Shown here piece after piece: positions 1-8,572 of a stretch of 64,000 nucleotides of DNA. Source of the DNA: Mycolicibacterium sp. P1-18 (lineage in GTDB: Bacteria > Actinomycetota > Actinomycetes > Mycobacteriales > Mycobacteriaceae); the NCBI RefSeq assembly GCF_008329535.1, contig NZ_NPKR01000007.1, positions 1 through 64,000 on the forward strand. The letters run 5' to 3'. Under the pieces are notes generated by a model. The model worked only from the letters and a program-made list of their open reading frames with translations, did no database searches and was not told where the DNA came from. A program made the translations under genes and the position numbers. Numbering within the stretch: position 1 is the first letter of the stretch; the number at the start of each line of letters is the position of its first letter.

Positions 1-132
1 GAATCAACCGAACAACGAAACACAGCCCTACCGGGCTGGCTGCACTTCTACAATCACCACCGAGCCCACTCCGCCATCGGAGGCCGCCCACCGGTCACCC
101 GACTGACCAACCTCCCTGGACATCACACCTAG
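1..132 (+). mobile_element. 3' end of an IS481/IS3-type transposase gene (cut by window edge)
   Basis: The first 43 codons read as the C-terminus of a DDE (rve-type) transposase. WLHFYNHHRAHSAIGGRPP is the usual end of IS481/IS3-family integrase domains, where a W..YN..R.H..lg..P pattern follows the catalytic glutamate. The stop is TAG at 130-132. The 5' part lies outside the window, so completeness cannot be judged. The element must end in the 23 bases before the flavoprotein ATG at 156, but I could not identify a terminal inverted repeat there. An inserted element may have replaced the native upstream region of the next gene. Confidence 0.75.
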
Positions 133-155
133 GCATTGACGGCTACCGTGGCTCC

Positions 156-1802
156 ATGGCCGATGTTGACGTCATCGTGGTCGGAGCCGGGCTCGCCGGG
201 CTGGTCGCCGCGTGCGAGGTGCTGGACAAGGGCCGGTCGGTCCTGATCGTCGACCAGGAGAACGCCGCCAATCTGGGTGGGCAGGCCTTCTGGTCCTTTG
301 GCGGACTCTTCTACGTCAACAGTCCCGAACAACGGCGCCTCGGCATCCGCGACAGTCACGAGCTGGCCCTGCAGGACTGGCTCGGAACCGCCGGCTTCGA
401 CCGACCCGAAGACCACTGGCCACGGCAGTGGGCACACGCCTACGTCGACTTCGCGGCCGGGGAGAAGCACAGCTGGTTGCGCGAGCGCGGACTGAAGACG
501 TTCCCGCTCGTCGGCTGGGCCGAGCGCGGTGGCTATGACGCTCGAGGACACGGCAACTCGGTGCCGCGCTTCCACATCGCCTGGGGCACCGGCCCGGCGA
601 TCGTCGAGGTCTTCGCTCGCAGGCTGCTCGCGGCCGGCGCCAAGGCGCGCTTCGCCTACCGCCATCGGGTCGACGAACTCGTCGTCGACGCCGGGGCCGT
701 CGTCGGGGTGCGCGGGGCGGTGCTGGAACCGTCGACCGCGGCCCGTGGCGTCGCCTCGACACGAAACGTCCTCGGCGAGTTCGAGTTCCGCGCATCAGCC
801 GTCGTCGTCGCCAGCGGCGGAATCGGCGGCAACCACGACCTGGTCCGCGAGAACTGGCCGGCCCGGATGGGCCGCGTTCCGAGCCAACTGCTCAGCGGCG
901 TACCCGCGCACGTCGACGGCAGGATGCTGGGCATCACCGAGGCCGCCGGCGGCAACATGATCAACCGCGACCGGATGTGGCACTACACCGAGGGCATCAC
1001 CAACTACGACCCGGTGTGGGCCCGGCACGGCATTCGGATTCTGCCGGGGCCGTCGTCGATGTGGCTGGACGCGACGGGACGGCGGCTGCCCGCGCCCCTG
1101 TATCCGGGCTTCGACACCCTCGGCACGCTGGAGTACATCGCCAAGACCGGGCACGACTACACCTGGTTCGTCCTCAACGCGCGCATCATCGAAAGGGAAT
1201 TCGGGCTCTCGGGCCAGGAACAGAACCCCGACTTGACCGGACGCAGCGTGCGTCAGGTGCTCGCACGGGTTCGTCCCGGAGCACCCGACCCCGTGCAACG
1301 GTTCGTCGACCGCGGGGTCGACTTCGTCTCCGCGACGACGCTGCGGGATCTCGTGGCGAAGATGAACGACGTCCCCGACGTCGAACGCCTCGACTACGGC
1401 GTTGTCGAGGCGGAGGTCACCGCTCGCGACCGCGAAGTGGCCAACCGGTACACCAAGGACAGCCAGGTGACCGCCATCCGTGGCGCCCGCAACTACCTGG
1501 CCGACCGCGTGAGCAGGGTCGTGGCACCGCACCGGATCACCGACCCGAAGGCCGGTCCGCTCATCGCGGTGAAGCTGCACATCCTGACGCGAAAATCGTT
1601 GGGAGGACTGGAGACCGACCTCGACTCGCGGGTGCTGAAGGCCGACGGAACGGCCTTCGACGGTTTGTACGCCGCGGGCGAGGCCGCCGGATTCGGCGGT
1701 GGTGGCGTGCACGGCTACCGGTCGCTGGAGGGCACCTTCCTCGGTGGCTGCGTGTTCTCCGGCCGCGCGGCAGGACGAGCCGCGGTGCGCGACAACGGTT
1801 AG
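156..1802 (+). CDS. FAD-binding dehydrogenase (Rv0785-like)
   Basis: This 548-residue flavoprotein resembles the fumarate reductase/3-ketosteroid dehydrogenase-like oxidoreductases. The N-terminus has a Rossmann dinucleotide-binding motif (VIVVGAGLAGLVAA, residues about 6-19) followed by the acidic end of beta-2 (LIVDQE). A second FAD-contact block lies near the C-terminus (GLYAAGEAAGFGGGG, then GYRSLEGTFLGGCVFSGRAAG). There is no signal peptide, so it is probably cytosolic. The substrate is unknown; mycobacterial members are often annotated FAD-binding dehydrogenase. The ATG at 156 is immediately followed by the FAD fold, which supports this start. Its 3' end overlaps the convergent gene by four bases. 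Confidence 0.9.
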   Translation: MADVDVIVVGAGLAGLVAACEVLDKGRSVLIVDQENAANLGGQAFWSFGGLFYVNSPEQRRLGIRDSHELALQDWLGTAGFDRPEDHWPRQWAHAYVDFAAGEKHSWLRERGLKTFPLVGWAERGGYDARGHGNSVPRFHIAWGTGPAIVEVFARRLLAAGAKARFAYRHRVDELVVDAGAVVGVRGAVLEPSTAARGVASTRNVLGEFEFRASAVVVASGGIGGNHDLVRENWPARMGRVPSQLLSGVPAHVDGRMLGITEAAGGNMINRDRMWHYTEGITNYDPVWARHGIRILPGPSSMWLDATGRRLPAPLYPGFDTLGTLEYIAKTGHDYTWFVLNARIIEREFGLSGQEQNPDLTGRSVRQVLARVRPGAPDPVQRFVDRGVDFVSATTLRDLVAKMNDVPDVERLDYGVVEAEVTARDREVANRYTKDSQVTAIRGARNYLADRVSRVVAPHRITDPKAGPLIAVKLHILTRKSLGGLETDLDSRVLKADGTAFDGLYAAGEAAGFGGGGVHGYRSLEGTFLGGCVFSGRAAGRAAVRDNG

Positions 1803-2416
1803 CCCGCGGGCAGGTCGATCGTCGTCGTGACCGAGACCATCTGCGGCGTGCTCGGCGCCGAGGAGAAGCCGAACCGCACGGGCGGGTCCAGCGGTGCCAC
1901 CCCGTCGAGATCCACGCCGCGGAAGGTGCCCTCGACGGCGGCGATCAACCGGCTGCGGCGTACCCCGTAGAACTCACGACGGCCGTTTCCTGCGCTGCCG
2001 GCGGTCCGAACCCCCGGAATGAGCCGCGCGGCAACGGGATCGATCATCCGTAGCCACCCCGGCGCCGTGGCGAGCCGGCCCGGCACCAGGCGCAGCAAGC
2101 GGTCGAACGGCGCCGGACCACCCAACCGCCCATTGACCGCGAGCCCCGGCGCGGCCACCGAGAAGCCGTCGGCGGTGTGCTCCACGTCGACCGGACCGAT
2201 CTCCACCGAGTCGAACTCGTATGTGGTCGAGACGAAGTCGGCCACCTCCTCGGACGGCGCCAGCAGAACGCGCTGACCGTCGGCGGTCTCCACCATGACG
2301 TCGGCGAAGCGCCCGAAGGGAGACTCCAGCCACGACCCGACGACCATCCGGACGCCCGCACCCGTGCCGACGCCGGCGATGTGACCGGTGAAAGTTACGC
2401 GCTTCGCTCGCCTCAC
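1799..2416 (-). CDS. Conserved mycobacterial protein of unknown function (Rv0786c-like)
   Basis: This is a 205-residue soluble protein with no recognised catalytic motif, signal peptide or membrane helix. The body is beta-rich and the sequence near residues 50-130 (VLLAPSEEVADF, GPVDVEHTADGF) has no family I can name. It begins with GTG directly after the TAG of the metallo-beta-lactamase gene, so the two are probably co-transcribed. By synteny it corresponds to Rv0786c, whose function is also unknown. The small convergent overlap with the flavoprotein is normal for compact mycobacterial gene pairs. Confidence 0.75.
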   Translation of the reverse strand: MRRAKRVTFTGHIAGVGTGAGVRMVVGSWLESPFGRFADVMVETADGQRVLLAPSEEVADFVSTTYEFDSVEIGPVDVEHTADGFSVAAPGLAVNGRLGGPAPFDRLLRLVPGRLATAPGWLRMIDPVAARLIPGVRTAGSAGNGRREFYGVRRSRLIAAVEGTFRGVDLDGVAPLDPPVRFGFSSAPSTPQMVSVTTTIDLPAG

Positions 2417-3067
2417 CTAGATCTCCGTGCCGTTCTCCTCCTCCAGGATCTGGAAGTCGGTGTCGGTCATCTCCGACAAGCGGCCGTAGTAGACGCCGCG
2501 GGCCTCCTTGACGACCACGGCCTGGTGGATCGGCACGGCCCGCGTCGGCGCCACCGCCCGCAGGTAGTCCACCGCCTCGGAGAGCTTCATCCACGGCGCC
2601 GCCGCCGGGGTGGCCAACACCTCGACCGGCTCGCCGGGCGCATACAGCGCGTCACCGGGATGCATCAGCCGGGCGGGATGCCCTTCGTCGCCGATGAGGT
2701 AGGAGACGTTGTCGATCACCGGGATCTCGGGGTGGATCACCGCGTGGGTGCCGCCCACCCCGCGGACCGCGAGGTGGCCGACGGTGAAGGCGTCGCCCAC
2801 GTTGACCGCCTGCCAGGCGCCGCCGAGCTGGGCCGCGGTCATGGGGTCGGCGTACAGCGCAGCCTGCGGGTTGGCGTCGATCAGTGCAGGTAGACGCTCT
2901 ACGTCGACGTGATCGGGGTGCTGGTGGGTGACGAGGATGGCCGACAGCCCGGTGACGCCCTCGAAGCCGTGGGAGAAGTTGCCCGGGTCGAACAGCACGG
3001 AGGTTTCGGAGTCGCCCTCCCGAAAGCTCGCTAGCAGGCAGGAGTGGCCGAAGTGGGTCAGTTGCAT
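2417..3067 (-). CDS. MBL-fold metal-dependent hydrolase
   Basis: This 216-residue metallo-beta-lactamase-fold protein has the hallmark THQHPDHVD (HxHxDH) metal-binding motif at about residues 47-55. Further conserved points are FGHSC at the N-terminus, the GGTHAVIH segment, MHPGDALY and a C-terminal PIHQAVV block supplying later metal ligands. It resembles the UlaG/RomA-like group of small MBL hydrolases rather than a beta-lactamase or glyoxalase II. The substrate is unknown. It is transcribed divergently from purS and read through into the Rv0786c-like gene. Confidence 0.85.
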   Translation of the reverse strand: MQLTHFGHSCLLASFREGDSETSVLFDPGNFSHGFEGVTGLSAILVTHQHPDHVDVERLPALIDANPQAALYADPMTAAQLGGAWQAVNVGDAFTVGHLAVRGVGGTHAVIHPEIPVIDNVSYLIGDEGHPARLMHPGDALYAPGEPVEVLATPAAAPWMKLSEAVDYLRAVAPTRAVPIHQAVVVKEARGVYYGRLSEMTDTDFQILEEENGTEI

Positions 3068-3074
3068 GGCTCCA

Positions 3075-3101
3075 TTGTGGCCCGACGCCTGCCGGTAGAG
3101 T
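3075..3101 (+). promoter_or_regulatory. Candidate purS-purQ promoter
   Basis: The 72-bp gap between the MBL gene and purS contains TAGAGT at 3096-3101, a good mycobacterial -10 (TANNNT), with TTGTGG at 3075-3080 as a weak -35 and a short 15-bp spacer. The purS ribosome site (CAGGAG) follows just before GTG 3140. The element was found by eye and its start site is unmapped. Confidence 0.4.
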
Positions 3102-3139
3102 GAGCGCGAGCAATCAACTTCTCAGAACAGGAGCCGCGC

Positions 3140-3379
3140 GTGGCCCGCGTCGTAGTGCACGTGATGCCCAAAACGGTGATCCTCGACCCCCAAGGTCAGG
3201 CGATCGTCGGCGCATTGGGCCGCCTCGGCGTGTCCGGCGTCTCAGATGTCCGGCAGGGCAAGCGATTCGAGTTGGAGGTCGACGACAGCGTCAGTGACGA
3301 GACGCTCGACGAGATCGCCGAGTCGCTGCTCGCCAACACGGTGATCGAGGACTGGACCGTCACCCGGGAGGATCGATGA
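3140..3379 (+). CDS. purS: Phosphoribosylformylglycinamidine synthase subunit PurS
   Basis: This 79-residue small subunit of the three-part FGAM synthase (PurS-PurL-PurQ) acts in the fourth step of de novo purine synthesis. The sequence has the typical alternating strand/helix PurS pattern: VVVHVMPKTVILDPQGQAIVGALGRLG, then DVRQGKRFELEV, then a helix and ending strand (residues are quoted in pieces; total length matches the family). It starts with GTG behind a CAGGAG site. Its TGA overlaps the purQ ATG by four bases, consistent with translational coupling and stoichiometric subunit production. The purL partner is 46 kb away at 49509, separated by the ESX insertion. Confidence 0.95.
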   Translation: MARVVVHVMPKTVILDPQGQAIVGALGRLGVSGVSDVRQGKRFELEVDDSVSDETLDEIAESLLANTVIEDWTVTREDR

Positions 3380-4050
3380 CCGCCCGGGTGGGAGTCGTCA
3401 CGTTCCCCGGAACGCTCGACGACGTCGACGCAGCCCGCGCCGTGCGGCTGGCTGGCGCGGAGTCGGTCAACCTGTGGCACGCCGACGCCGACCTCAAGGG
3501 CGTGGACGCCGTCGTGGTGCCCGGCGGGTTCTCCTACGGCGACTACCTGCGCTGCGGCGCGATCGCCAAGTTCGCGCCCGTCATGGGCGCCGTCGTCGAG
3601 GCGGCGGGACGGGGTATGCCGGTCCTTGGCATCTGCAACGGCTTCCAGGTGTTGTGCGAGGCGGGTCTGCTGCCAGGTGCGCTGACCCGCAACGCGGGTC
3701 TGCACTTCGTCTGTCGGGACGTGTGGCTGGAGGTGGCGTCGACCTCGTCGGCCTGGACCACCCGCTACGAGAAGGGCGCCGACCTGTTGGTGCCGCTCAA
3801 GTCCGGCGAGGGCCGGTTCGTGGCCTCGGAGGACGTGCTCGACGAGTTGGAGGGCGAGGACCGCGTCGTGTTCCGCTACCGGGAGAACCTCAACGGATCG
3901 CTACGCAACATCGCGGGCATCAGCTCGGCCAACGGCCGGGTCGTGGGCCTCATGCCGCACCCGGAGCACGCCACCGAGGCGCTGACCGGCCCGTCCGACG
4001 ACGGGTTGGGCCTGTTCTACTCCGCGCTGGACGCGGTGCTCGCGGCGTAA
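3376..4050 (+). CDS. purQ: Phosphoribosylformylglycinamidine synthase subunit PurQ (glutaminase)
   Basis: PurQ is a 224-residue class I glutamine amidotransferase that supplies ammonia to PurL for FGAR to FGAM conversion. The nucleophile Cys87 sits in GICNGFQVL, the PGGFSYGDYLR oxyanion region precedes it, and the catalytic His-Glu pair is in LMPHPEHA near residue 195. The ATG overlaps the purS stop (ATGA). It is the last native gene before the ESX region. In M. tuberculosis the interval between purQ and the encapsulin gene is also variable, which suggests a recombination-tolerant site. Confidence 0.97.
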   Translation: MTARVGVVTFPGTLDDVDAARAVRLAGAESVNLWHADADLKGVDAVVVPGGFSYGDYLRCGAIAKFAPVMGAVVEAAGRGMPVLGICNGFQVLCEAGLLPGALTRNAGLHFVCRDVWLEVASTSSAWTTRYEKGADLLVPLKSGEGRFVASEDVLDELEGEDRVVFRYRENLNGSLRNIAGISSANGRVVGLMPHPEHATEALTGPSDDGLGLFYSALDAVLAA

Positions 4051-4363
4051 TTGCAGCGGCCGGTCAACGCCACTGCCCGATCCCGTGGGTGCAGGACCGG
4101 GACGTTGCCGCGCTACAGGCGGCCGTGACTCTGCATACGTCATCGGGGTCGTTGCAGTGGTGGCGCCTTCGTGATGGCTAGCGCTGAAGGTGGCAGCTCG
4201 TTGGCGCGGGGCCAGTAAACCCTCCGCGATCGCACCCGATCGTTCGCCCCGGCTGTCATCACGCCAAATTCATGCCCTGACTGCGACGTGGCCGGTGCTA
4301 GCGTTAATTCTGGTACGTGATCGTGTACGACAGTCTTTGGTGCGGGCGACGTTTGGGGGAACG
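4051..4363 (+). other. 313-bp non-coding junction between purQ and the ESX region
   Basis: No convincing gene is seen. An open frame upstream of 4364 continues the next gene but lacks a ribosome site and a family-like N-terminus. A hairpin candidate at 4161-4195 may end purQ transcription. The 3' third (about 4295-4363) is less GC-rich and contains GTTAAT-like sequence that could hold the promoter of the next operon. No att-like direct repeat or tRNA was recognised. Confidence 0.6.
4161..4195 (+). terminator. Candidate hairpin terminator downstream of purQ
   Basis: TGGCGCCTTC at 4161-4170 can pair with GAAGGTGGCA at 4186-4195: nine of ten positions, counting one G-T wobble and one mismatch, around a 15-base loop. 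There is no U-tract, which is common for mycobacterial terminators. It lies 110 bp after the purQ stop, so its role is uncertain. Confidence 0.35.
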
Positions 4364-4648
4364 GTGCTAGTTGATCCGGAGATCTTGCGTGCGTTTGCCG
4401 CGCGGGTTGATTCTGCGGCTACTGCGATCTACGCCATCGACCTCGGTGTGATTGCTCCCGCCGCGGCCGATGGAGTGCCAGGATCGGATACGCAATGGGC
4501 CGCCCGAGAAGTTGGTCGGCATCTCGGCTTGGCGGCAGCTGACGTCGTCAAGGACGTCGAGGCGATGGGTCAGGCCGTCCGTGGAGCCGGCGAACGGTAC
4601 GAAGTCGATGATTCGGCTCTGGCGGGCACCTTCGACAAGCTCTTCTGA
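4364..4648 (+). CDS. EspC-like small type VII substrate
   Basis: This 94-residue helical protein resembles the EspC/EspF (DUF2580) family of ESX-1-associated substrates. It opens with VDPEILRAFAARVDSAA, typical of the family, and near the end has YEVDD, which fits the YxxxD/E secretion signal. The GTG at 4364 is chosen because GGGGGAA precedes it and the longer upstream frame adds a poor N-terminus. Two bases separate its stop from the next GTG. EspC-type genes are usually paired with a larger EspA-type protein, as here. Codon usage (GTTTGCC, GATTCTGCGGCT) is less GC-rich than the purine genes, hinting at separate acquisition. Confidence 0.7.
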   Translation: MLVDPEILRAFAARVDSAATAIYAIDLGVIAPAAADGVPGSDTQWAAREVGRHLGLAAADVVKDVEAMGQAVRGAGERYEVDDSALAGTFDKLF

Positions 4649-4650
4649 CC

Positions 4651-5994
4651 GTGCTTCCCTCGCGCTCCAGATTGCAAAGCTGGAACCCCGACTCTCTGGC
4701 GTCAGAAGCAGCGAAGATCAGGTCGGCAGGTGCGTCGGTTTACAACAGTGTCCGTGATCTGGACGACCGCATAGATGCGATGCCCGAGTCGCGAATCTGG
4801 TCCGGCGAGGCCCACGCCGCTGCACAGCGCATGTTCCGCCGGGCGACAGATCGGTCGTCGGCCTTCAAGAACTACGCTGAGGCCTTCGCGGGAGCGCTTG
4901 AGCGTGGCAGCACGCTGATTGGCGAGACCCGGAGGACCTTGCTTGCCAAGGCTGACGAAATCGACAGCACCCCCCTCAACGTGACAGACCAGTGGGTGGT
5001 GCTGATCGATCCGGCGGCAATGTCGGCTGAGAGGGCCGCCCAGCTACAAGAACAGGCCGACGCCGCCCAGGCAGACGTCAACGAGATGTTGCACGCAGTG
5101 GGACAGGCAGACGATCAGACCGCCCAGCAGGTGATCTTGGCAAAGGCCGGTGACGGTACAGCATTTCGCAATCTCGAGTACGGACCACCCGGTCCCATAC
5201 CGCCAACTCCAGGTGACGACGTGCTCGATCCGTCAACGGCCGAGGGCAAGCAATTCCAGGACGTCGCCCGCGCCCAAGACATGGCGACCACCATCCGCGA
5301 AAGCAGCGAAACGGTCGACAGGGACGGCAACCTAGTGACCACCTACACGATGCTTGACGGCAGTAAGCAGATCGCTACGGAGTACGTGGACCAAGGACTG
5401 CCCAGCCAACAGATCTACCCGCCCGGGACGCTGCGAGTCCTTCACCTGGACAAGACCGGGAACTGGATTTCCGACACCATGACGACGCCGCGCGAGGATG
5501 GGGGGAAGCAGACCGAGATCATTTGGGCCAACGGAACGCGTGTCAACATCTCGCAGAATGCCGATGGCACGCATTCGGGGGACTGCACGACGGCCACGGG
5601 CGATTACTCGGTGTTACCGGACTCGTTCTTCCAAGACCCCGTGCCTACCTTGGCCGGTGGTGCGCTTTCGGGCCTCGAGGTTCAGGCAGGTCGCGGTATC
5701 CAAGGATTGAGTCCGGCTGTCCTCGATGGGCTCAAGGGCGGCGCCAAGTGGGGCGGACCCGCAATGGGTGTAGCACAAGCAATCCTGGGGGTCTACTCGG
5801 CAGACACGGTCCACGACAAGTGTGTTGCCGCCTGGTCTGGCGGGGTCGGGTTCGTCGGAGGGATTGCGACATCCGTTGCAGTTGGGGCGGTACCCGGTGT
5901 CGGCCCAATTGCCGCGATGGGCGCTAACGTTGCCGGTGGTTTTGTGTTCGGCTACGTCGGAGAGTTGGTGGGCAACGTGGTGTGTGACCCGTGA
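4651..5994 (+). CDS. EspA/WXG100-like protein with C-terminal glycine-zipper segment
   Basis: This 447-residue protein is the probable secretion partner of the EspC-like protein upstream. The first 150 residues are helical with a WSG motif (RIWSGEAHAAAQ, about residue 50) in the WXG100 position. A proline-rich hinge (YGPPGPIPPTPGDD) leads to a beta-rich middle with ESSETVDRDGNLVTTYTMLDG, a pattern seen in wall-associated or toxin-like proteins. The last 70 residues carry two glycine-rich hydrophobic stretches that could insert in a membrane. I do not recognise a catalytic domain. It is coupled to both neighbours: GTG two bases after the previous stop, and its own TGA overlapping the next GTG. 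Confidence 0.65.
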   Translation: MLPSRSRLQSWNPDSLASEAAKIRSAGASVYNSVRDLDDRIDAMPESRIWSGEAHAAAQRMFRRATDRSSAFKNYAEAFAGALERGSTLIGETRRTLLAKADEIDSTPLNVTDQWVVLIDPAAMSAERAAQLQEQADAAQADVNEMLHAVGQADDQTAQQVILAKAGDGTAFRNLEYGPPGPIPPTPGDDVLDPSTAEGKQFQDVARAQDMATTIRESSETVDRDGNLVTTYTMLDGSKQIATEYVDQGLPSQQIYPPGTLRVLHLDKTGNWISDTMTTPREDGGKQTEIIWANGTRVNISQNADGTHSGDCTTATGDYSVLPDSFFQDPVPTLAGGALSGLEVQAGRGIQGLSPAVLDGLKGGAKWGGPAMGVAQAILGVYSADTVHDKCVAAWSGGVGFVGGIATSVAVGAVPGVGPIAAMGANVAGGFVFGYVGELVGNVVCDP

Positions 5995-6737
5995 GGGCCC
6001 GGATCGCAACCGTCTTCCTCTGCGTTGTCTTGGCTCCCTTCGGGTTGGCGTGCATCTATTGGGCTGCCGTAAGCCTCGGTCGCTCGGACTATGCGACGGT
6101 CCTTGTCTCTCTTGGTGCGGCCATCTTCACCCTGGGTTTCGCTGCCTTCTTGGTGATCGTCGCGTCAGGCAAGGTGACCCCTCGCGTCACGCTCCAGCAG
6201 TCGGGACTGCTAATACGGCCGGACCGCCGGGTGGATGCGCTCCTCACGACCTCGACCTTCGCAGCGTTTCTCACCATGGCGCTCTACGCGGTCCTCGCGC
6301 CCCTCGACATGGTCGACATACCCGCTCCCCGCGGAAACCACTGGTATTCCGTAATTGCCTGTGCTGCAGGAGCTTTGGCAGGCTTGGTCAGTATCCGGCA
6401 AATCTGCAAGCGACGCGGGGTGAGCTATTTGTTCTTGACCGTCGACGAACTGGAAATCGGAAGTGCAACGTCGTCGGCGAAGCGATCATGGAACGAAGTA
6501 ACTGACGTTTCGGACAGGCCACGGAACAGCGGTCGTTCCACCGGGACCACCTACGTCATAACCAATGACGGGCGATCACGAACACTACCCACTGACTGGT
6601 ACACCCCTGGAGGGCTTGCTCTGCGTGATTTGGTGCGCCTCTATCTGCACCATCCCGAGTCCCGTTCCGAACTCGCCGACGATCGTGGCCTCGAACGACT
6701 CGAAACCGTGTTTCGGGATCCGAGACGAGCGGCATGA
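5991..6737 (+). CDS. Four-helix membrane protein of the EspC-like cassette
   Basis: This 248-residue integral membrane protein has two hydrophobic helices at about residues 5-60, another pair at about 82-135, then a soluble C-terminal half (about 135-248) ending in a charged tail. The soluble part (LFLTVDELEIGSATSSAKRSW then ITNDGRSRTLPTDWY; separate segments) looks like a PH-like beta domain. GTG overlaps the preceding stop (GTGA) and its own stop overlaps the next ATG. Position after a putative secreted protein is where an immunity or export-assistance protein would be expected, but no evidence distinguishes these. No family is recognised. Confidence 0.65.
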   Translation: MRARIATVFLCVVLAPFGLACIYWAAVSLGRSDYATVLVSLGAAIFTLGFAAFLVIVASGKVTPRVTLQQSGLLIRPDRRVDALLTTSTFAAFLTMALYAVLAPLDMVDIPAPRGNHWYSVIACAAGALAGLVSIRQICKRRGVSYLFLTVDELEIGSATSSAKRSWNEVTDVSDRPRNSGRSTGTTYVITNDGRSRTLPTDWYTPGGLALRDLVRLYLHHPESRSELADDRGLERLETVFRDPRRAA

Positions 6738-8068
6738 AGGCTTCGACAATGGTCGGCCTTCGACGGATGAGTGCAGTGGCGCTCGTGATCGTCGCGTTGG
6801 CGGGCTGTACTCGTGCGTCCGAAGGCGAGCCGCAGAAGTCGTCCGCGCCTGAGCTGCCGCAGCAGACCTTGCTGACTTCGTCCATGCGCCAGCAGCCCGT
6901 CCGGGGGTGGTCGGTCACCGTTGGTCAACTTGGCCTTCCGTCGGACGCAAGTCTCGATCCGGTGGGAAGCTTCGGTGAGCGGGGCGTGTTTCTGGGAGTT
7001 GCCAACGAGGGCTGGTCGCTGGTGGGTGTCGATGTGAACGATGGGCGTCGACTCTTCGCTCCGTTACGTCTTGGGTCGGCCGAAGGTGCCTCGGACTTCA
7101 AGTGCTTCGTGAACAAGGCACCCGACGTTCTTTGCATACGGCAGGCGGCTGATTCCGTTGCTCCATCGACGGCGTGGGTAATCAACACCGAAACCGGCGA
7201 ACTGCGCTTCACCGGCCCCACCGAACTCCGCGTCGCCGGCGCGCAAGATCGACCTCGCGTCGAGCAGATTGGCGACTATGCGGTCGCGACCGTCGAGGGT
7301 AAGGGGATGTATGGCGTAGGACCGCGTGGAGAGCTCACCTGGTTCGTCCCGGGAAACGGAATCCTGCCGGCGCAATTTGCAACGTGGGCACGTGATGCCA
7401 TCCCCTCGAGTCTCGCGGTTCAAAATAGTGGTCGGGTAGCGGATGTGGTGTTCTCCGTCGCTGATGGTCACGTCGTCGAACCGAAGATCGAGGGCGATGT
7501 TCAACTGGGGCAGGCCGTCGTGTACCCCGGCGGTTTCGGGTTTGAGTACACGACGACGTCCGACATGTCCGAAAGAGTGGCATTCTTCGATGACTCGGGA
7601 CACAAACTCAGTGAGCCGGAGCCGGGTGGCACACTCGAGACCAGATCGCTCGATCTTCCGACAGTTGGATCGCGGCTGAATGATCGAATCTTCGCCATCG
7701 ACGGACGTAAGCTCCTCACGCTTCCGCCGTCTATTCCATCTCCGAACGCGCGTCTGATCGGGTCACGTCTCTACATCGCAACCGATCCGGACCACGAGAG
7801 GTGGCAGCAATTCGACTTGCAGACCGGCGAAGCCGGAAAGGCATGCGACGGCGACAGTCTGGGATTCTCCTACATCGCGTCAGATGGCCAGGTGGCGGTG
7901 GTTCTCGGTAAAGACACCCCTGCCCAGGGAATTGATCTCGCGACGTGCGAGACGGTGTGGTCGCTGCCGGGGCCGACGCAGAATGAGATCAAGGAAGTGT
8001 GGAAGGTTCACACCACTCTCCTGGAACGCAGTGGAGATGAGCTGTTCTCCCTAGTTGCGCCAACCTAA
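6734..8068 (+). CDS. Lipoprotein with a predicted beta-propeller-like body
   Basis: This 444-residue protein has an N-terminal lipoprotein signal: basic MKASTMVGLRR, a hydrophobic core, then the lipobox LAGC with Cys near residue 25. The mature part is beta-rich and repeatedly uses patterns such as STAWVINTETGELRF and WQQFDLQTGEAGKACDGD, which resemble PQQ/BamB-like propeller blades with WxxD-T-G turns. It should sit on the outer face of the cytoplasmic membrane. ATG overlaps the previous stop (ATGA), so the four genes from 4364 form one coupled operon. Its substrate or partner is unknown. Confidence 0.7.
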   Translation: MKASTMVGLRRMSAVALVIVALAGCTRASEGEPQKSSAPELPQQTLLTSSMRQQPVRGWSVTVGQLGLPSDASLDPVGSFGERGVFLGVANEGWSLVGVDVNDGRRLFAPLRLGSAEGASDFKCFVNKAPDVLCIRQAADSVAPSTAWVINTETGELRFTGPTELRVAGAQDRPRVEQIGDYAVATVEGKGMYGVGPRGELTWFVPGNGILPAQFATWARDAIPSSLAVQNSGRVADVVFSVADGHVVEPKIEGDVQLGQAVVYPGGFGFEYTTTSDMSERVAFFDDSGHKLSEPEPGGTLETRSLDLPTVGSRLNDRIFAIDGRKLLTLPPSIPSPNARLIGSRLYIATDPDHERWQQFDLQTGEAGKACDGDSLGFSYIASDGQVAVVLGKDTPAQGIDLATCETVWSLPGPTQNEIKEVWKVHTTLLERSGDELFSLVAPT

Positions 8069-8262
8069 GTTCCGCGAGGGTCAGTCACCAACGCACGAGC
8101 GAAGCGTCTTCGCGCAATCCCCGAGAGAACCAGTACAAGGCTCCTCACGGCTAGTCGTGAACTACACGGACAAATCAGCCGCCCCCGGTCAGCCAATCTT
8201 CATGAAATCTTCAAGCGCGATCGTCGGTGTTCCGGAACCATTGGGTGCATGAAGGACCATTC

Positions 8263-8559
8263 GTGAACTCACGCCTCGAGGCGCAACGTGACGTGACCGT
8301 GGCACTCAACGAGCAGATCGCGTCGCTGTCGGTGACGGTCAGCGCTCCCGACGGATCGGTCAGCGTGCAGGTGAACGGCTCGGGCGCCATCACCGGACTG
8401 AAGCTGAGCGACCGCGCCTACCGGCTCGGCGCCGACGCGATCGCGGCCCGCATCGTCGAGGTCTCGAAGGCGGCGGCCAAGGTGGTCGCCGACCGACAAG
8501 TGTTCTTGCTGAACGAATTCGGGGAACGAGCCCGAGCCCTGCGGGACCAGGCGCAGTAG
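8263..8559 (+). CDS. YbaB/EbfC-like protein (EspL-type), ESX-associated
   Basis: This 98-residue protein is of the YbaB/EbfC fold type. The central VTVSAPDGSVSVQVNGSGAI followed by GLKLSDRAYRLGADAIAARI is the usual beta-hairpin then helix pattern. YbaB-like proteins occur in ESX-1 loci (EspL, Rv3880c), where they support substrate stability or gene control. GTG 8263 is preferred over GTG 8227 because AAGGA lies seven bases upstream. The 194-bp gap before it (8069-8262) holds no other gene I can support and may contain its promoter. It is convergent with the MinD-like ATPase gene. Confidence 0.7.
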   Translation: MNSRLEAQRDVTVALNEQIASLSVTVSAPDGSVSVQVNGSGAITGLKLSDRAYRLGADAIAARIVEVSKAAAKVVADRQVFLLNEFGERARALRDQAQ

Positions 8560-8572
8560 CCACCGCCGGGCC

